A stretch of DNA of 64,000 nucleotides from Phragmites australis. Taxonomy: Eukaryota; Streptophyta; Magnoliopsida; Poales; Poaceae. Below, in pieces: positions 44,391 through 55,141 of the stretch. Under the pieces are notes generated by a model, which did no database searches, was not told where the DNA came from, and saw nothing but the letters and a program-made list of their open reading frames with translations. Each line of letters begins with the position of its first letter. The first letter of the stretch is position 1. Both the position numbers and the translations under genes were made by a program. The DNA lies in contig NC_084938.1 in the NCBI RefSeq assembly GCF_958298935.1, positions 5,401,501 to 5,465,500 on the forward strand, written 5' to 3'.

Positions 44391-44670
44391 GGGACACGGA
44401 TAATGCAGAGGATTACTGTTTTGCACATTAATATGAGTCTGCTGCTACAGTCCTTTGCATTAATTAATCACTGTTCACTGAGAATTACTGTAGAAACAGT
44501 ATTTGATTCTACTGTGCCACGGATTTGTACTGTATCGCAAGGTACTGTAGCGTACTGTAGCAGTTGATCCAATCCATCCATCTCCAAATCAATGGCTGTA
44601 GAGTGCTCTTAATGCACTCCACTGTATCTCTCTGCAGTTGCTAGTGGCAATTGCGGAGGATCCGTGTCCG
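44391..44670. repeat. Dispersed repeat R, copy 1 (TACTGTAG-rich)
   Basis: Contains many TACTGTAG/CTACAGT words and ends in GCAATTGCGGAGGATCC. A diverged copy lies at 58693-58945 in the same orientation. The family is not recognised and no coding content is seen. Confidence 0.6.
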
Positions 44671-44864
44671 ATCCGGCGAGAGATGGTCGTGTGCATGTAC
44701 AGTGGAATTGGAGCTGCAGCCTGCGGGCGACGTCGGCGTGTCGTGCCGCAGGTGCAAGGGAACGGTGATGGCTCGGGCCCACGGCACGGAGGTGCGGGCA
44801 GTCGACCGCGTGCCGCGCGGCGGCAACGCATGCATGCATGCGGGCACGAAACTCTCCGTCCTAA

Positions 44865-45125
44865 GACTATGCCCAACCGTTTTCCTTCGAGGATCAAATT
44901 CTTTTCACGATAGGATTTTCGTTCCCTTAAACGCTCTAACAGTTTTCTATCACAGTTCCCTTCACGACAAGATTCCCAGAGACTTCAGGACGGGATTCCC
45001 TCACCTTTCCCTTCGCGATTCTCCTCGAAGGGAAGCTGTTGGAGATAAGAGAAAATAAAGGGAATAGGAACGGGGAAGGGAATCGGGAAGGAAACGAAAT
45101 GAAGGGAATATGGTTGGAGATGGTC
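44865..45125. mobile_element. Tourist-like MITE, copy 2
   Basis: 261 bp with TAA duplications at 44862-44864 and 45126-45128. Ends are GACTATGCCCAACC and GGTTGGAGATGGTC. It shares the interior GGGAAGCTGTTGGAGATAAG with copy 1 at 40769-41035. Confidence 0.85.
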
Positions 45126-45539
45126 TAAGAGGATACGGGCAGGCATTAAAATTTTGTTTTATAATTTTTTTCACGGGTAAAAAAGATCGGAATTCATGAA
45201 ATTTTAATTATTTTTCATCTTATGCTATGTGAGTCTCACATGTCAGTGAAAAAAAAATTCAAAATTAAATATTTTGTTTCTCTTCAAAATTTGTGAAATT
45301 TTAATCAAAGAGACGAGTAGATGGCGGTTTGGATGACGAGTAGGCCCGACAATGAGATGGCTTGGAGCTAAATGCACTAAAAATACACTTAACCCGAAAT
45401 CCGAATAAAAAAACTCGATTGGCCCGAAACGGCTAATGGGTGAAAACCCAACCCTAGCCCCGAACCCAGGGGAACCCATAACCCAATAGGGTCCCCAGTA
45501 GGCGCGAGCGGGAGGGAGGGCGCAATGATGGCAGCATGA
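45126..45539. other. Intergenic between two MITEs
   Basis: No gene or repeat is recognised; AT-rich with a GC-rich end. Confidence 0.35.
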
Positions 45540-45794
45540 GACCATTGCCAAGCGTTTCCCTTCATGTTCCAGATTCCCGTCATGAAGAGATTTTCATTCC
45601 CTTCAGCGCTCCAACGGTTTCTTTTCACGGTTCCTGACACGAAGGGATTCTCAAAGTCATTCCTTCCAGGACGGGATTCTCTCTCCTTTCTCTTTGCAAT
45701 TCCCCTCGAAGGAAAGATGTTAGAGATGAGAGAAAATAAAGGGAATGAGAACGGAAAAGAGAACAAAATGAAGTAAATATGATTAGAGATGATC
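45540..45794. mobile_element. Tourist-like MITE, copy 3
   Basis: 255 bp with matching TGA trimers on both sides (45537-45539 and 45795-45797). Ends are GACCATTGCCAAGC and GATTAGAGATGATC. It is clearly the same family as copies 1 and 2 but more diverged, and so probably oldest. Confidence 0.78.
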
Positions 45795-46143
45795 TGAGAG
45801 CAGACGTAGCGTGAGGCGAGCGGCAAGCGCAAAGGGAGGCTCCAGCAAGGGTGGTGACGCGACGCCGAGGACTAAGGTGGTCACGGGCTGCAGCTTGGCA
45901 ATGCTGGAGTTACAGCGATGATCGGGAGGGAGCAATAGGAGCCAGGTGCGGACTAGGGGGTGGGGTGGAGGCTCGATCGGCCTAAAAACCGCCTCCTTGA
46001 TAGACCCCCTGGGGGATATTCTACACTGACCTCGTCCCCACCGGATTTAAAATCCACCGAGACTCGACCCGTTGCCAACCTTAATGACCAGCCAGAGGAC
46101 TTGCCAGCCTTAATGACCAGCCAGGGGAGTGGCACAGGAAGGC

Positions 46144-48270
46144 GACCTTTTTTATTTTTTTATTTTTTCGATTAAAAATTTAAATAAATAGATTCATCGT
46201 CGAAAAAATTGCAAAACTAGACGTCTGCAGCCCCCTGAAAGGGCGGTTAGGCCTCCTTACCACCTCTGAGAGGACGGGTGGTCTAACCGCCCCCTCAGAG
46301 GGCGGCTAAAGCCTGCCCGCCTGCGCCGACCCCTTACTGCCCCCTGAGAGGGCGATTAAGGCCCTTGCTACCCTCTCTGGGGGCGGTAAGGAGGCTGCCC
46401 GCCCGCCTCCCTCCTTCTCTATAAAAGGGCAAAAATTAAGGGTAAATCCTCATTTTAATCCGAAAAAAGAGAAAGCTCTGAAAAGGGAGAGGAGAGGAGA
46501 AGAGAGGAGAGGAGAGGAAGAGAGCGCGACGAAGCCCTGCTGTATTTGATCCGTGGATTTGAAGATCACTTTCTGGTAAGTTCTTATATACTTTTATTAT
46601 TGTTAATAAGTACAGTAGCACTGTATGACATAGGGTTTAGATATGTATAACCTAGGGTTTAGAAAATACTGTATTTAGTATAAATATTCAATATTACTTA
46701 CGACATGGTAGGACATCAATTAAATACATAATATTATTTGTAGTATGGTAGTTTTGAATATGTAGATTGTACATAGTAATAATTGTAGGGTAGCATTGTG
46801 TGACATAGGAATTAGCACTGTATGATAACGGTATGACATAGGATTTGGGTTTATAAAATGCTAGTATACTGTGATTATTAATTCCGACATGGTAGCATAG
46901 CTATTAAATGTAGATTGTATAGAGTAATATTTGTAGGTAAGTTTGGTTAGGGGTATTATTGAAGAACCTATTGTTAGGTACGAATCGGTGTCGGTAATTT
47001 TTTTTAGTTTTGATACTAAGAAATATAGTTTGTCGGTCTTAACATTGGTTATATTTGAGGATATTTTCAGAGATGGCAGATAAATTAATTTTTCAGATAT
47101 ATTATAGTGAGGGTGAAATTAGGTACGGTTCTAACGGTGTAGATATGTCTGGATTTCGTCATGTCATGAAGGGTATTAGTAAAGCTAATAAGAGGACCAT
47201 TGCGGGTGTGTGTAAGTGGCTGATGCGGTTTTTTCAACTGGATCTGCAGCAACATGATCTTAAGCTAAAAGTTGTCCTCAGCCATGCTAGTTAGGGATAC
47301 TTTGGCGAGCTTGTTCCGATCGAAGCGACATCAACTTGGAGGCAGTATATAGATACATCTTGTGAACGTGGTCTGCCTCTGATTTTGTTAGCTGAGGCAT
47401 ACCTGAAAGATCAAACAGAGGTGAACTCTGCGGAAGTAGTAGTGGGACCAAGTGAAGCAGTGGAAGATGAATCAGACTCGGTAAATGTCAGGACCAGGGT
47501 AGATGTTAGGGATATTCCTGAGATGCAACCGATGGGTGTAGCCAATCAGGGGGAGCATATCCCTAGCATAATTGAAGAAATGGAGTTGGAGGATCAAGAA
47601 CTGGAGGAAGCCGTTGCCGATGGGGATTCATCTGACGAGGAGGGTAATGCTCCAGTGCCTGAAGAGTGGAGGGATCGTGAATTTTCAAAGCTGGTGGTTA
47701 GCGAGGTTGATCGGACACCATGGCAATATCATAAGAACGAGGTGTCTCAGGGTGCTATGTACCCTACAAAGGAGGCTGTTATTGATGCAGTTAAATTTTA
47801 ATCGCTGTCTCTTTGGATGCAGTTCAAGATTGTTAAATCCAGTAAAAGGGAGTATGATGTGAAGTGTTTGGTGCCTTAATATACTTGGCAGGTGCTCAAT
47901 AGTCAAGGAACATAATTGTCACGTTGAGGAAATAGAGTTCATCCACCGAATATTACGTAATCTACTCCAAATTCTCCTTTTGTCAGTATACCGTTTTCAG
48001 TACTCTTCAACCTTTTTAATTTCAAATTTTATAAAATCTCTATTTCAAATTTTGATCAAATACACTAAATTTTGCAATTTTTACAAAATAATATACCATA
48101 ACCACCTCTTAGGAGGGCGGTAAGACTGCTAACCGCCCCTTAACCGCCCTTTCAGAGGGCAGAGGAATGCAGCCCTCTCAGGGGGCTGCAGGCGTCTAAT
48201 TGTGCAATTTTTCGGCAAGAAATCTATTTATTTAAATTTTTAATAAAAAATATAAAAATAAAAAAAACTC
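46144..48270 (+). mobile_element. Mutator-like element (MULE) with truncated transposase
   Basis: 2127 bp flanked by a perfect 9-bp duplication CAGGAAGGC (46135-46143 and 48271-48279), diagnostic for Mutator elements. Long terminal inverted repeats of about 100 bp or more start with a T-rich tract and include AAAAATTTAAATAAATAGATT and GTCTGCAGCCCCCTGA-like sequence at both ends. GC-rich subterminal CCGCCCTCTGAG-type repeats follow. The interior holds only the N-terminal part of a MURA-type transposase, so it is non-autonomous. Confidence 0.85.
47073..47955 (+). pseudogene. MULE transposase N-terminal fragment (MuDR domain)
   Basis: One frame runs from the ATG at 47073 through an N-terminal region, an acidic linker (EEMELEDQELEE) and the MuDR DNA-binding-like segment (WRDREF, KEAVIDAVKF, FKIVKSSKREYDVKCLVP). 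Stops interrupt it at 47292 (TAG), 47799 (TAA) and 47877 (TAA), all in the same frame. The catalytic DDE core and zinc finger are absent. A full MURA-type protein is several times longer. Confidence 0.65.
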
Positions 48271-48388
48271 CAGGAAGGCTGCCGAATTGGGCTGGAAATG
48301 GAGAGGGATGCCAGGAAACTTAGGCTCGGCCCAAGCCAAAGAAAAGAGAGAGAAAAAGGTTGGGGGCAGCCAATTAGGAGGAAAAACC

Positions 48389-48393
48389 AAAAA
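48389..48393 (-). terminator. Pol III terminator of tRNA-Arg
   Basis: On the minus strand a TTTTT run lies about 19 bp after the tRNA 3' end; a second T5 run at 48382-48386 backs it up. Confidence 0.6.
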
Positions 48394-48411
48394 TATCATA
48401 TGATATGCGAC

Positions 48412-48484
48412 CGACCACGATGGGACTCGAACCCACAATCTCCCGCTCCGGAGGCGAGCGCCTTATCCATTAGGCCACGCAGTC
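48412..48484 (-). tRNA. tRNA-Arg (anticodon CCG)
   Basis: A 73-nt intronless cloverleaf on the minus strand. The acceptor GACTGCG pairs with CGTGGTC (two G-U pairs), the D-arm is GCC...GGC, the anticodon stem is CTCGC/GCGGG with loop CTCCGGA, and the T-arm GTGGG-TTCGAGT-CCCAT contains a standard B box (GGTTCGAGTCC). The discriminator base is G. It reads CGG arginine codons. The A and B boxes are intact, so it is likely transcribed by Pol III. It lies 142 bp from the MULE end and is not inside it. Confidence 0.95.
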
Positions 48485-50029
48485 CTCTTTATGGTTGTCG
48501 GAAACTTTACTTTTCATATTCTTTTTTCATCCTGTGCGACTCAGGCGCAAGCGAGAATCATTGAGCTGCTGAGTACATGACAACATTTATTCCATTGCTC
48601 CACATACACGTACATCACGTGGTACTGCTGAGTGTAAGCACAGTGGTGGATGTAAAAGATAGTTTAGATGGATCTAGGACTATTATAGGATCTAACTCAA
48701 ATTTGATTCAATATATGATCTAGTCTACAATTCATTTATAGAAAAACAAAAAGAAAAATCTAATCAGATATCTACTTAACACTCTGAGTCCGCCACAACG
48801 TAGGCACGCACATGTGACTCAAACCAGCCAGCAATGCAATGCAATGCAAGCTTTGCCAATCACAACTTGTGGGGCAGAGCTCCACTCGTCGATCTCCGTC
48901 CAATCTTGCTTAATCGATCAGATATAATGAGTCAGTAATTTGTTGTCAGCGCGTGGCTCAACTACTTTTGTACCTGCTCCTCTACATTGTATCGTCTCGC
49001 CGACACTCCCGAGTTCCGCATCCATCGACAGTTGCTGTCCTACTTCAACTCTCACTCTTTGTTCTGCGTCGCCTCTGCCTCCCTGAGGCTCTCCTGGACT
49101 GCCTGCTGCCGCCACTCACGCCCCATCGAGTTCGGCTCCAATTCTTCGACTACAACGTTGTCCACCGCCTGCTACCTGGATACTCTTTCTTTTCGAGGAA
49201 CTATGCCTTGTATTAATTAGAAGAAAATAGTTACAAGGTAATAGAGGTCTAAATCCTCATCCGATGAGTTCCCATCTATCCCATCTTGGTTAGAGCAGAT
49301 TTATTAATATTTTAATTATTGTTACGGGCAAGAAGGAGGGGGGCGGGGCGGGTCATCCAGCAGAGTATATGTTACACGCATATTTAATGGATTTATTAAG
49401 AAGTTTATTATCTTTTTTAATAAAATTTTTAGTAAATTAATGTATATATATGTAACTATTGTCATGTTATGTTAGGTCATGTGAACTTTAGATACAGTTT
49501 TTTATTAATTTGTATATTATGGTAGCTGCTATTTTCTAATTAAACTCAATCTAAAGTTTTTGATGATTTTAGATTAGACAGAGGTGATGGATCAGGTCAA
49601 AGTAGAAGCTCTATGGAGCGGGACAAGAAAAAATTTCACCAGTATTAGAGCGTGACAAGATAGGACAGAGAACATGCGGGTGAGGACGGATAAAGACAAA
49701 ATCCGTCTCCACTCTGTTCTATCTAGATCTCTAAATATCAATGAAAACAGAACACCCTTGCCAACAAGTATAAGAAAAGAAGAAGCTGCACCTAGCGCAG
49801 TTAATCAGTGCGCGTTGTTGTGTCTGGTTTGAGCATGTTCAAACGTTGGTTCTCGCCAATTTTATAGAAAGCTTCTCTTTCTGTATTTCGCTAAAAAAAA
49901 ACAAGCGCAAGGAAAACTAGAAGCATAAGGAAGTAGAGACGACTACAAGAGAAAAATGGCCAACCACAAATAAAAGAACCAAAAGGAGCTAATCAGAGAG
50001 TTGAAATGCTCTGCGTCTGGTCTCCACTT
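48485..50029. other. Intergenic with a short LINE-like 3' scrap
   Basis: No gene. At about 49185-49250 (minus strand) a stretch of the type 'TAATACAAGGCATAGTTCCTCG' followed by an A-rich tail resembles the 3' end of grass LINEs. A poly(A)-like run at 49892-49900 may mark another scrap. The remainder is AT-rich and unassigned; the short frames at 48918-49216 have no domain. Confidence 0.4.
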
Positions 50030-50425
50030 TGCTATTTTTTTTGGAAACGACGGCGGAGGTCCGTCAATTTTATTAGACAAGAAATAAAATATGAGTTTAG
50101 AAAAAAGGAAAAAGGCTCAACCACTCGGCTCGGGACACAAGAACATAGGAAACAACTCGGCATCAGCAAAACAGGGTAGAGGAAACAAAAATGAACTACC
50201 AAATGGCACCTATCCACTTCGCTCCTTGATGAGGAATCCATGGATAGATATGAACTGGACGATTCCTTGATTCCGTTCATTCCAAATATTCCGACATGTA
50301 TAAACTAACGAAGATAGCATCAAAATCCCTTCTGTCTTCCTTTTGTATCCTCTTTCTTCGTTCTTGCCAGATTACTTGTTTGTAGCTTTTGAAACCATCG
50401 TGATACTGTCGAGTAGGAATTAGGT
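50030..50425 (-). mobile_element. LINE 3' end, 5'-truncated
   Basis: On the minus strand the sequence reads a decayed coding end with the pattern RKGFDAIF...NIWNERNQGI, typical of the C-terminal part of plant non-LTR reverse transcriptases. A 3' UTR follows, and then TTGACGGACCTCCGCCGTCG and an A8 tail at about 50034-50041. It is cut upstream at about 50427 by an LTR relic. Confidence 0.6.
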
Positions 50426-50427
50426 GC

Positions 50428-51615
50428 TATAGAACTGAGAACAACGACTGCAGGGGTAAATAGATGGTTTACAATTTATTTGCAAAATATATGGTCTTCT
50501 AATTCACCTAATGCCTTCAAAATACATAAACGTAAGCCTAAATTGTAAGCATAAATTTTACAGAGACAAAATAAAAAAGAAAGTTTTAAGATAATATGAC
50601 TTTACAGATAGAATATAAATCATATGTTTTATTAAGATCATTCTATATATCTTTGAGCACAAAAGTTTGAAACTTAAATGAAGAACGAAGCAAAATAACA
50701 GTCACCGAAAAAAATACCTCCCCAAATTGATGGTCTAGAGATAAGAGAATTTAAGACTCTCTTAAATATATGAGTATATGAACGTTTATACCTCTAGCAA
50801 CAAGAAAAATAACTTCATAAGGTTGAAAAATCACAGTTCAAAGACAAAAATGAAAATCAACGAGAAAATCACAACCGAAAAAGTAAAACTTATAAACTTG
50901 CAAGGGAACCAATAAAGAGAGACTAGAAGGAGGGGAATTCAAAAATATACAAAAATATAAACTTCATTACTCAAAAAGATCAGCCCTATTTTACGCGAAT
51001 TATAAGGATTTTTCTCTCAAAAACTCTTACCTACTACATAGGCTAAACACTCATCTTTCTCTACTCTAAAACCCTACTACTATACTCTTAAATTGGTGGT
51101 ATAAGGAACTCAAGTGGTTGATTCAAACTTTCTCATAGCCGTATCCCTCTGTTTCTAGGCCTAGAAAACTTGACATCTAAGTTTTCTAGCTTGTTACCAA
51201 AATATCCCTCTCTTATAGTATATTCCTACCTACCACCGAGAGTATTTTGTTCTATTTCTTGCTCGATCCATCGAACGGCCGCGGCGCCTTCATGACTTAA
51301 CTTCGACTCGACGCAAGCTTCGCTATGGTGCCACATGATCCTCTAATCCTCCCACGATTTTAAGGTCCAACCATGAAACTCTCTCACGCTTTTCAAGCGT
51401 GACTCGCAACTTGCTTACACCTTAAGCAAGTGCTATGATATCGACACGTGTACTCCGTCTTACGATCTTGAACACAGCAAGTGTCTTCCGCTCCCGATCT
51501 CTTAGGTCGCCTTGTCACTTACACTGGTATCACTTTTTCTTGACTTTGTCAACATGCCCTCTTTATCCTCCATTTCATGCTTTGCTTGACCTCCACGTGT
51601 ACAGCTAGGATCACC
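50428..51615 (-). mobile_element. LTR relic of the Copia B family
   Basis: Read on the minus strand it matches the Copia B 3' LTR from about 39966 onward: GATCCTAGCTGTACACGTGG near 51600, then the TACCAAAATA(T)CCCTCTC(TT) complement, the region around the cell-line 'TTGCAAGTTT' repeat, and the terminal GACTGCAGGGG/AACTGAGA part near 50430-50460. It is diverged and lacks the first 200 bp or so. It sits between a LINE fragment and a gypsy gag, and no target duplication is seen. Confidence 0.65.
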
Positions 51616-52582
51616 ATTGACTCCTCCGGCTCCTGTCTGATGGTGAACATACTTCCGGAGGTTACTGGTTCAATGAAGGTGCCCTGGAAGTTGCTGCGAA
51701 ATAGGTCTTGAAGCTGGTACCAGGCGTGAATAGCGCTAGGGTCCAGTGCCCAGAACCAGTGTATGGCCACCCCTTCCAAGGCAAGAGGAAAGCATTTAGC
51801 CATGGTGGTCGGTCCGCCCCCTTTAGCTTATATGGTGAGGACGTAGGACCGGACAAACTCATTAGGGTCTAAATCGCCCATGAACTTAGGTAGCTTTGGG
51901 GTCCGAAAGCCCTCCGGGAAGGGCGTCCACTACAGGTCGCCCTGGAAGGGAGAGTCATAGTCTTGCAAGGGATCCTCGCGATGTCAGCTCCGGGACTCCA
52001 GAGGCCGAACGTGTAGAGCCCGAAGGTTGAAGGGTTCATTGGCCCGTAGAGCTCGGATTGAAACCGCGCTGGCTGTCACAGGGGCAGCGGTGGTCATGCA
52101 GGTAGCCTACTGCTTGACCCTAAGGGACGTTTGTAGTTCCTCCATGCGGGTCAGGAGTGCCACTAGGTATGATTGACACTTGGAGGGAATGGTGTTTTCA
52201 GCGGTGGCGTTGGCTGCGGCCCCTAGGGGTGCAGCGGGGACCCCGCTACTACTGCTGTTGCTGCAGGGTCTCCGAGGTAGGGAGTCCCTCGGTGCCGACC
52301 GCAGCTGTGGTCATGGCTGGGTTGGCGGTGGTTGGCGCGACCTGCCCCTGGTCGCCTGGACAGTCGTACATGTGTAACCGGTGGATTGGTTGCCGTTGTT
52401 GCGGCCTTGGTGGTCTTCTTCTTGGGTGTCATCCTACCTCTTTTATCATTTCTGTGTTCGAGATCCTCACGGACGGTGCGCTGTTGGAGCAAGAAAATGT
52501 CTTGCCCGAGCAAATACGGCGAGAGTTTCTCCTAAGGAGGAGACTCAAGCTTGGAGACAAAGTTTGAGAGGAAGGAACACCA
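51616..52582 (-). pseudogene. Ty3/gypsy gag relic
   Basis: The minus-strand frame 51549-51803 contains the retrotransposon gag core: AKCFPLALEGVAIHWFW, then SAIHAWYQLQDLFRSNFQGT, then PVTSGSMFTIRQEPEES. Its last codons run into the LTR relic at 51615. Upstream, the 52223-52513 frame (ending at the MTPKKKTTKAAT motif) looks like the gag N-terminus. Frame breaks separate the two. The C-terminal half and pol are absent. Confidence 0.65.
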
Positions 52583-53263
52583 TGAATACATTGATCGTAA
52601 ATATATGAACTGAGCTAGGGGGAGTATCACAGGAAACTTTATGATTATACTCCTCCATGCTTTGTTGAGCATGTCCTCGTGCTCAGACGGCCATGGCCCC
52701 TTATTTATAGGGTTGGGCGTAGCTTAGCGTGCAAGTTACCGCTATGTGCAAAATATCCAAGATAAGGCCGAGTTACATGACCTTATCCTGAATAGCTACT
52801 TTTTACCCTGCATAGGAGATATATATCTACCATGGTAATTGTTGGGGTGCTTGTACCCAGAGGGGTGAGTCAGTCGCCAATTGCAGCCCGGCGCTGTGAT
52901 GTCAGGTGTGTCAGGATAACCTCCATTGTACTGGGCTGTCAGGATGGCGCCCACTAGCTTAGTTAATTAATGTTAGTCACTTCCTTACAGGCAAAGGATG
53001 ATCGGCGTTCCTCTTCTGGCAGATCTTTCTTGGGGTCTGATGGCCTACACCGTAGCCTTCGGGAAGCCTTCCCGAGCCCTGGAGACGGGGGCTCTGGGGG
53101 GAGGCGTGGCTTCGGGAAATGGAGACTTAGGGAGGTATGGCCCCGGGAGATGGATACTCCAAAGTCTTGAAGTCAGAAAGCGGCTTTCGGGAGGCATGGG
53201 TCCATGGGCATGGGCCAACGAAACCATGGGGTCGTCGGGGGTCCTTAACAACGACCCCCAACA
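52583..53263 (-). repeat. Gypsy LTR (minus orientation)
   Basis: On the minus strand it starts TGTTGGGGGTCGTTG at 53263, contains a TATA element (CCTATAAATAAGG, about 52709-52721), and appears to end CAATGTATTCA near 52583, adjoining the gag relic. The 3' end is approximate because the primer site was not clearly matched. Confidence 0.55.
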
Positions 53264-53617
53264 CTATTATTGCTGCAAGTACTAATTAAAAACATAATTT
53301 AAGTACTTATTGTATCTCGCGCTGCTGCTTCTCCTCGCCTCGGACTGATTCTCCTCTCCTCGCGTTGCTGCTACTGCTCACCTCGCGCTGCTTCTCCTCT
53401 CTTCTCCTCCTTTACTTGCGCTTCTATTCTCCTCTCACGATGCGGCTTGTGCATGTGTTGATGCTACTCATCACAAGAGCGCTCTCATTTTATAGCAAAA
53501 ACGGTAGCGCGAGGATCACTAATTACCGGGGACAATAGAGATAGGAAGTGACAGCGAGACAACACGACGTCACTGCACACCGAAAGTAGAGATAGGAGGT
53601 GATGGGCGCAGCAGGCA
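53264..53617. other. Intergenic, CT-rich
   Basis: CT-rich sequence with repeated CTCGCGCTGCT-type words near 53315-53400. No gene. Confidence 0.35.
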
Positions 53618-53740
53618 GGGCCATATTCGGCACCTCAGATGCCACAAATTTCCTGTATTTGGTACCTCATGTGCCAAATAAGAGATGCCAAATACGGTGC
53701 ACAGTGCCATATTCAGCATCTCAGATGCCGAATATGGCCC
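53618..53740. repeat. Small foldback element with a perfect 15-bp inverted repeat
   Basis: GGGCCATATTCGGCA (53618-53632) and its exact complement TGCCGAATATGGCCC (53726-53740). Inside, CA(C/T)CTCAGATGCC occurs twice in direct orientation. No TSD is obvious. Confidence 0.6.
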
Positions 53741-53884
53741 AGGCCCACCATTCCAGGGGTTTCCGGAATTTGAGGTACTGAATACGAGTGCTAGATTTGT
53801 AAATACACTGATATAATGTCTCTTTTAACAAATATGGTGGCGTATATTGTCTATTTTTCCATTTTTCTCAGAAAACATGTGAAT

Positions 53885-54075
53885 AGTATATATGTATATA
53901 CGTGCGTATGTACATACATGTATGTATATATACACATACATATGGATATACACATATATACATATGTGTACACAAACATACAAAGATATATACATATATA
54001 CATGTGTAGGTACATACATAGATTTATGTATGCATACATATATGCACACACATACAAACATAATACATACATGTA
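53885..54075. repeat. TA/TACA-rich simple repeat
   Basis: A degenerate (TACATA)n/(TATG)n microsatellite-like tract. Overlapping open frames on both strands made of Tyr, Ile, His and Cys are artefacts of this repeat. Confidence 0.85.
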
Positions 54076-55141
54076 GAATGTGAGAATTGGTTGGCTAGGT
54101 GACAACCACCTCCATTGGCCAATGTATCTCAGTGAGATTCTCCCTGTACATGCTGCTTGATTCATACTAATATACTACTATGCAAAGTACTTTTACATTT
54201 TCTTTCAACGAATGAACTTCACAATTCACATGCATTATTATACCATCTTCCTCAGGTGTACTGTACAAATATTACAATTTGTACAACAGATGAATATAAC
54301 GTATTATACTGTACAAAAACACATACACAAGTATAGCAAACATCAAGCAATCCAAGTATAATACCAATGTTCATGTAGTAGTATACTACCTGTACAAGTA
54401 CCTGCACTTTGCATAAAACGAGATGCATCAAAAGATAAATACTTATATACCAGACTCATCACAAGACTCACGTTTTCAGGATTTGTGGGTTTTTCTACAA
54501 AATGTACAGGGTGGGAGGGGTGCCACATGATCTAAACCTTTGAAACACAATCCATCCGCTCACAATGAAAATTTTCATATTTGCAACACTCATGCATTTG
54601 CACCAGATATGCTCCCACCATTAGTGCTATTTAGACTATTTAGTAGAACTTTAGTTTAGAAATTTTTAGAGCTGGTCATCTCAATCCTTTATTTTAGAAA
54701 ATCTTAGAGTTAGAACTGTGAATAGATTAAAGATAGTTGGTTTAGACATCTTATTCTTATTTTAAAATAAAAATAAATATTTAAACTATTTTATTTTATC
54801 TTATAAATTCTAAATATTTTTTAAGAAGCATCCTTCGTGGGCTGTAGATGGGCCGAGCCACGCGTGGTGAACAGAAATTAAATCGGATTAAATTCCACCG
54901 AACCAAATCCGTCTCTTCCCATTCCTTTACCCCTCGCGGAACCCAAACGATCAGCCGCCCTACACCAACCGCCGCCGTCGCCTGCCACGTTAAACTCGCC
55001 GCCGCCGCCGCCTCAGCCAATCTCGCCGTAAGTGGCCCATCCCCTTCAGCCCGGGCGTTCGATGCAAGAATCCGCCGCAAAGCTCTGACCTTGGGCTGGT
55101 GTTCCTAGCCGTCGCGGCCGCGCAGGCACCCGTTCGACGGA
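54076..55141. promoter_or_regulatory. Upstream region of the F-box gene
   Basis: AT-rich until about 54835, then GC-rich leader-like sequence. TATAAAT at 54802-54808 is a candidate TATA box, giving a 5' UTR of about 300 nt. An in-frame TAG at 55106-55108 closes the frame ahead of the first ATG. Confidence 0.4.

Noticed and set aside
44589..45058. GC-rich overlapping frames at 44.6-45.06 kb
   Set aside because: They cross a dispersed repeat and a MITE boundary and lack domains.
48918..49216. Possible small gene at 48.9-49.2 kb
   Set aside because: Two overlapping frames and an antisense one of similar length, no recognisable motif and no splice-supported extension.
53816..54165. Frames rich in Tyr, Ile, His and Met on both strands
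   Set aside because: They are translations of a TA/TACA simple repeat.
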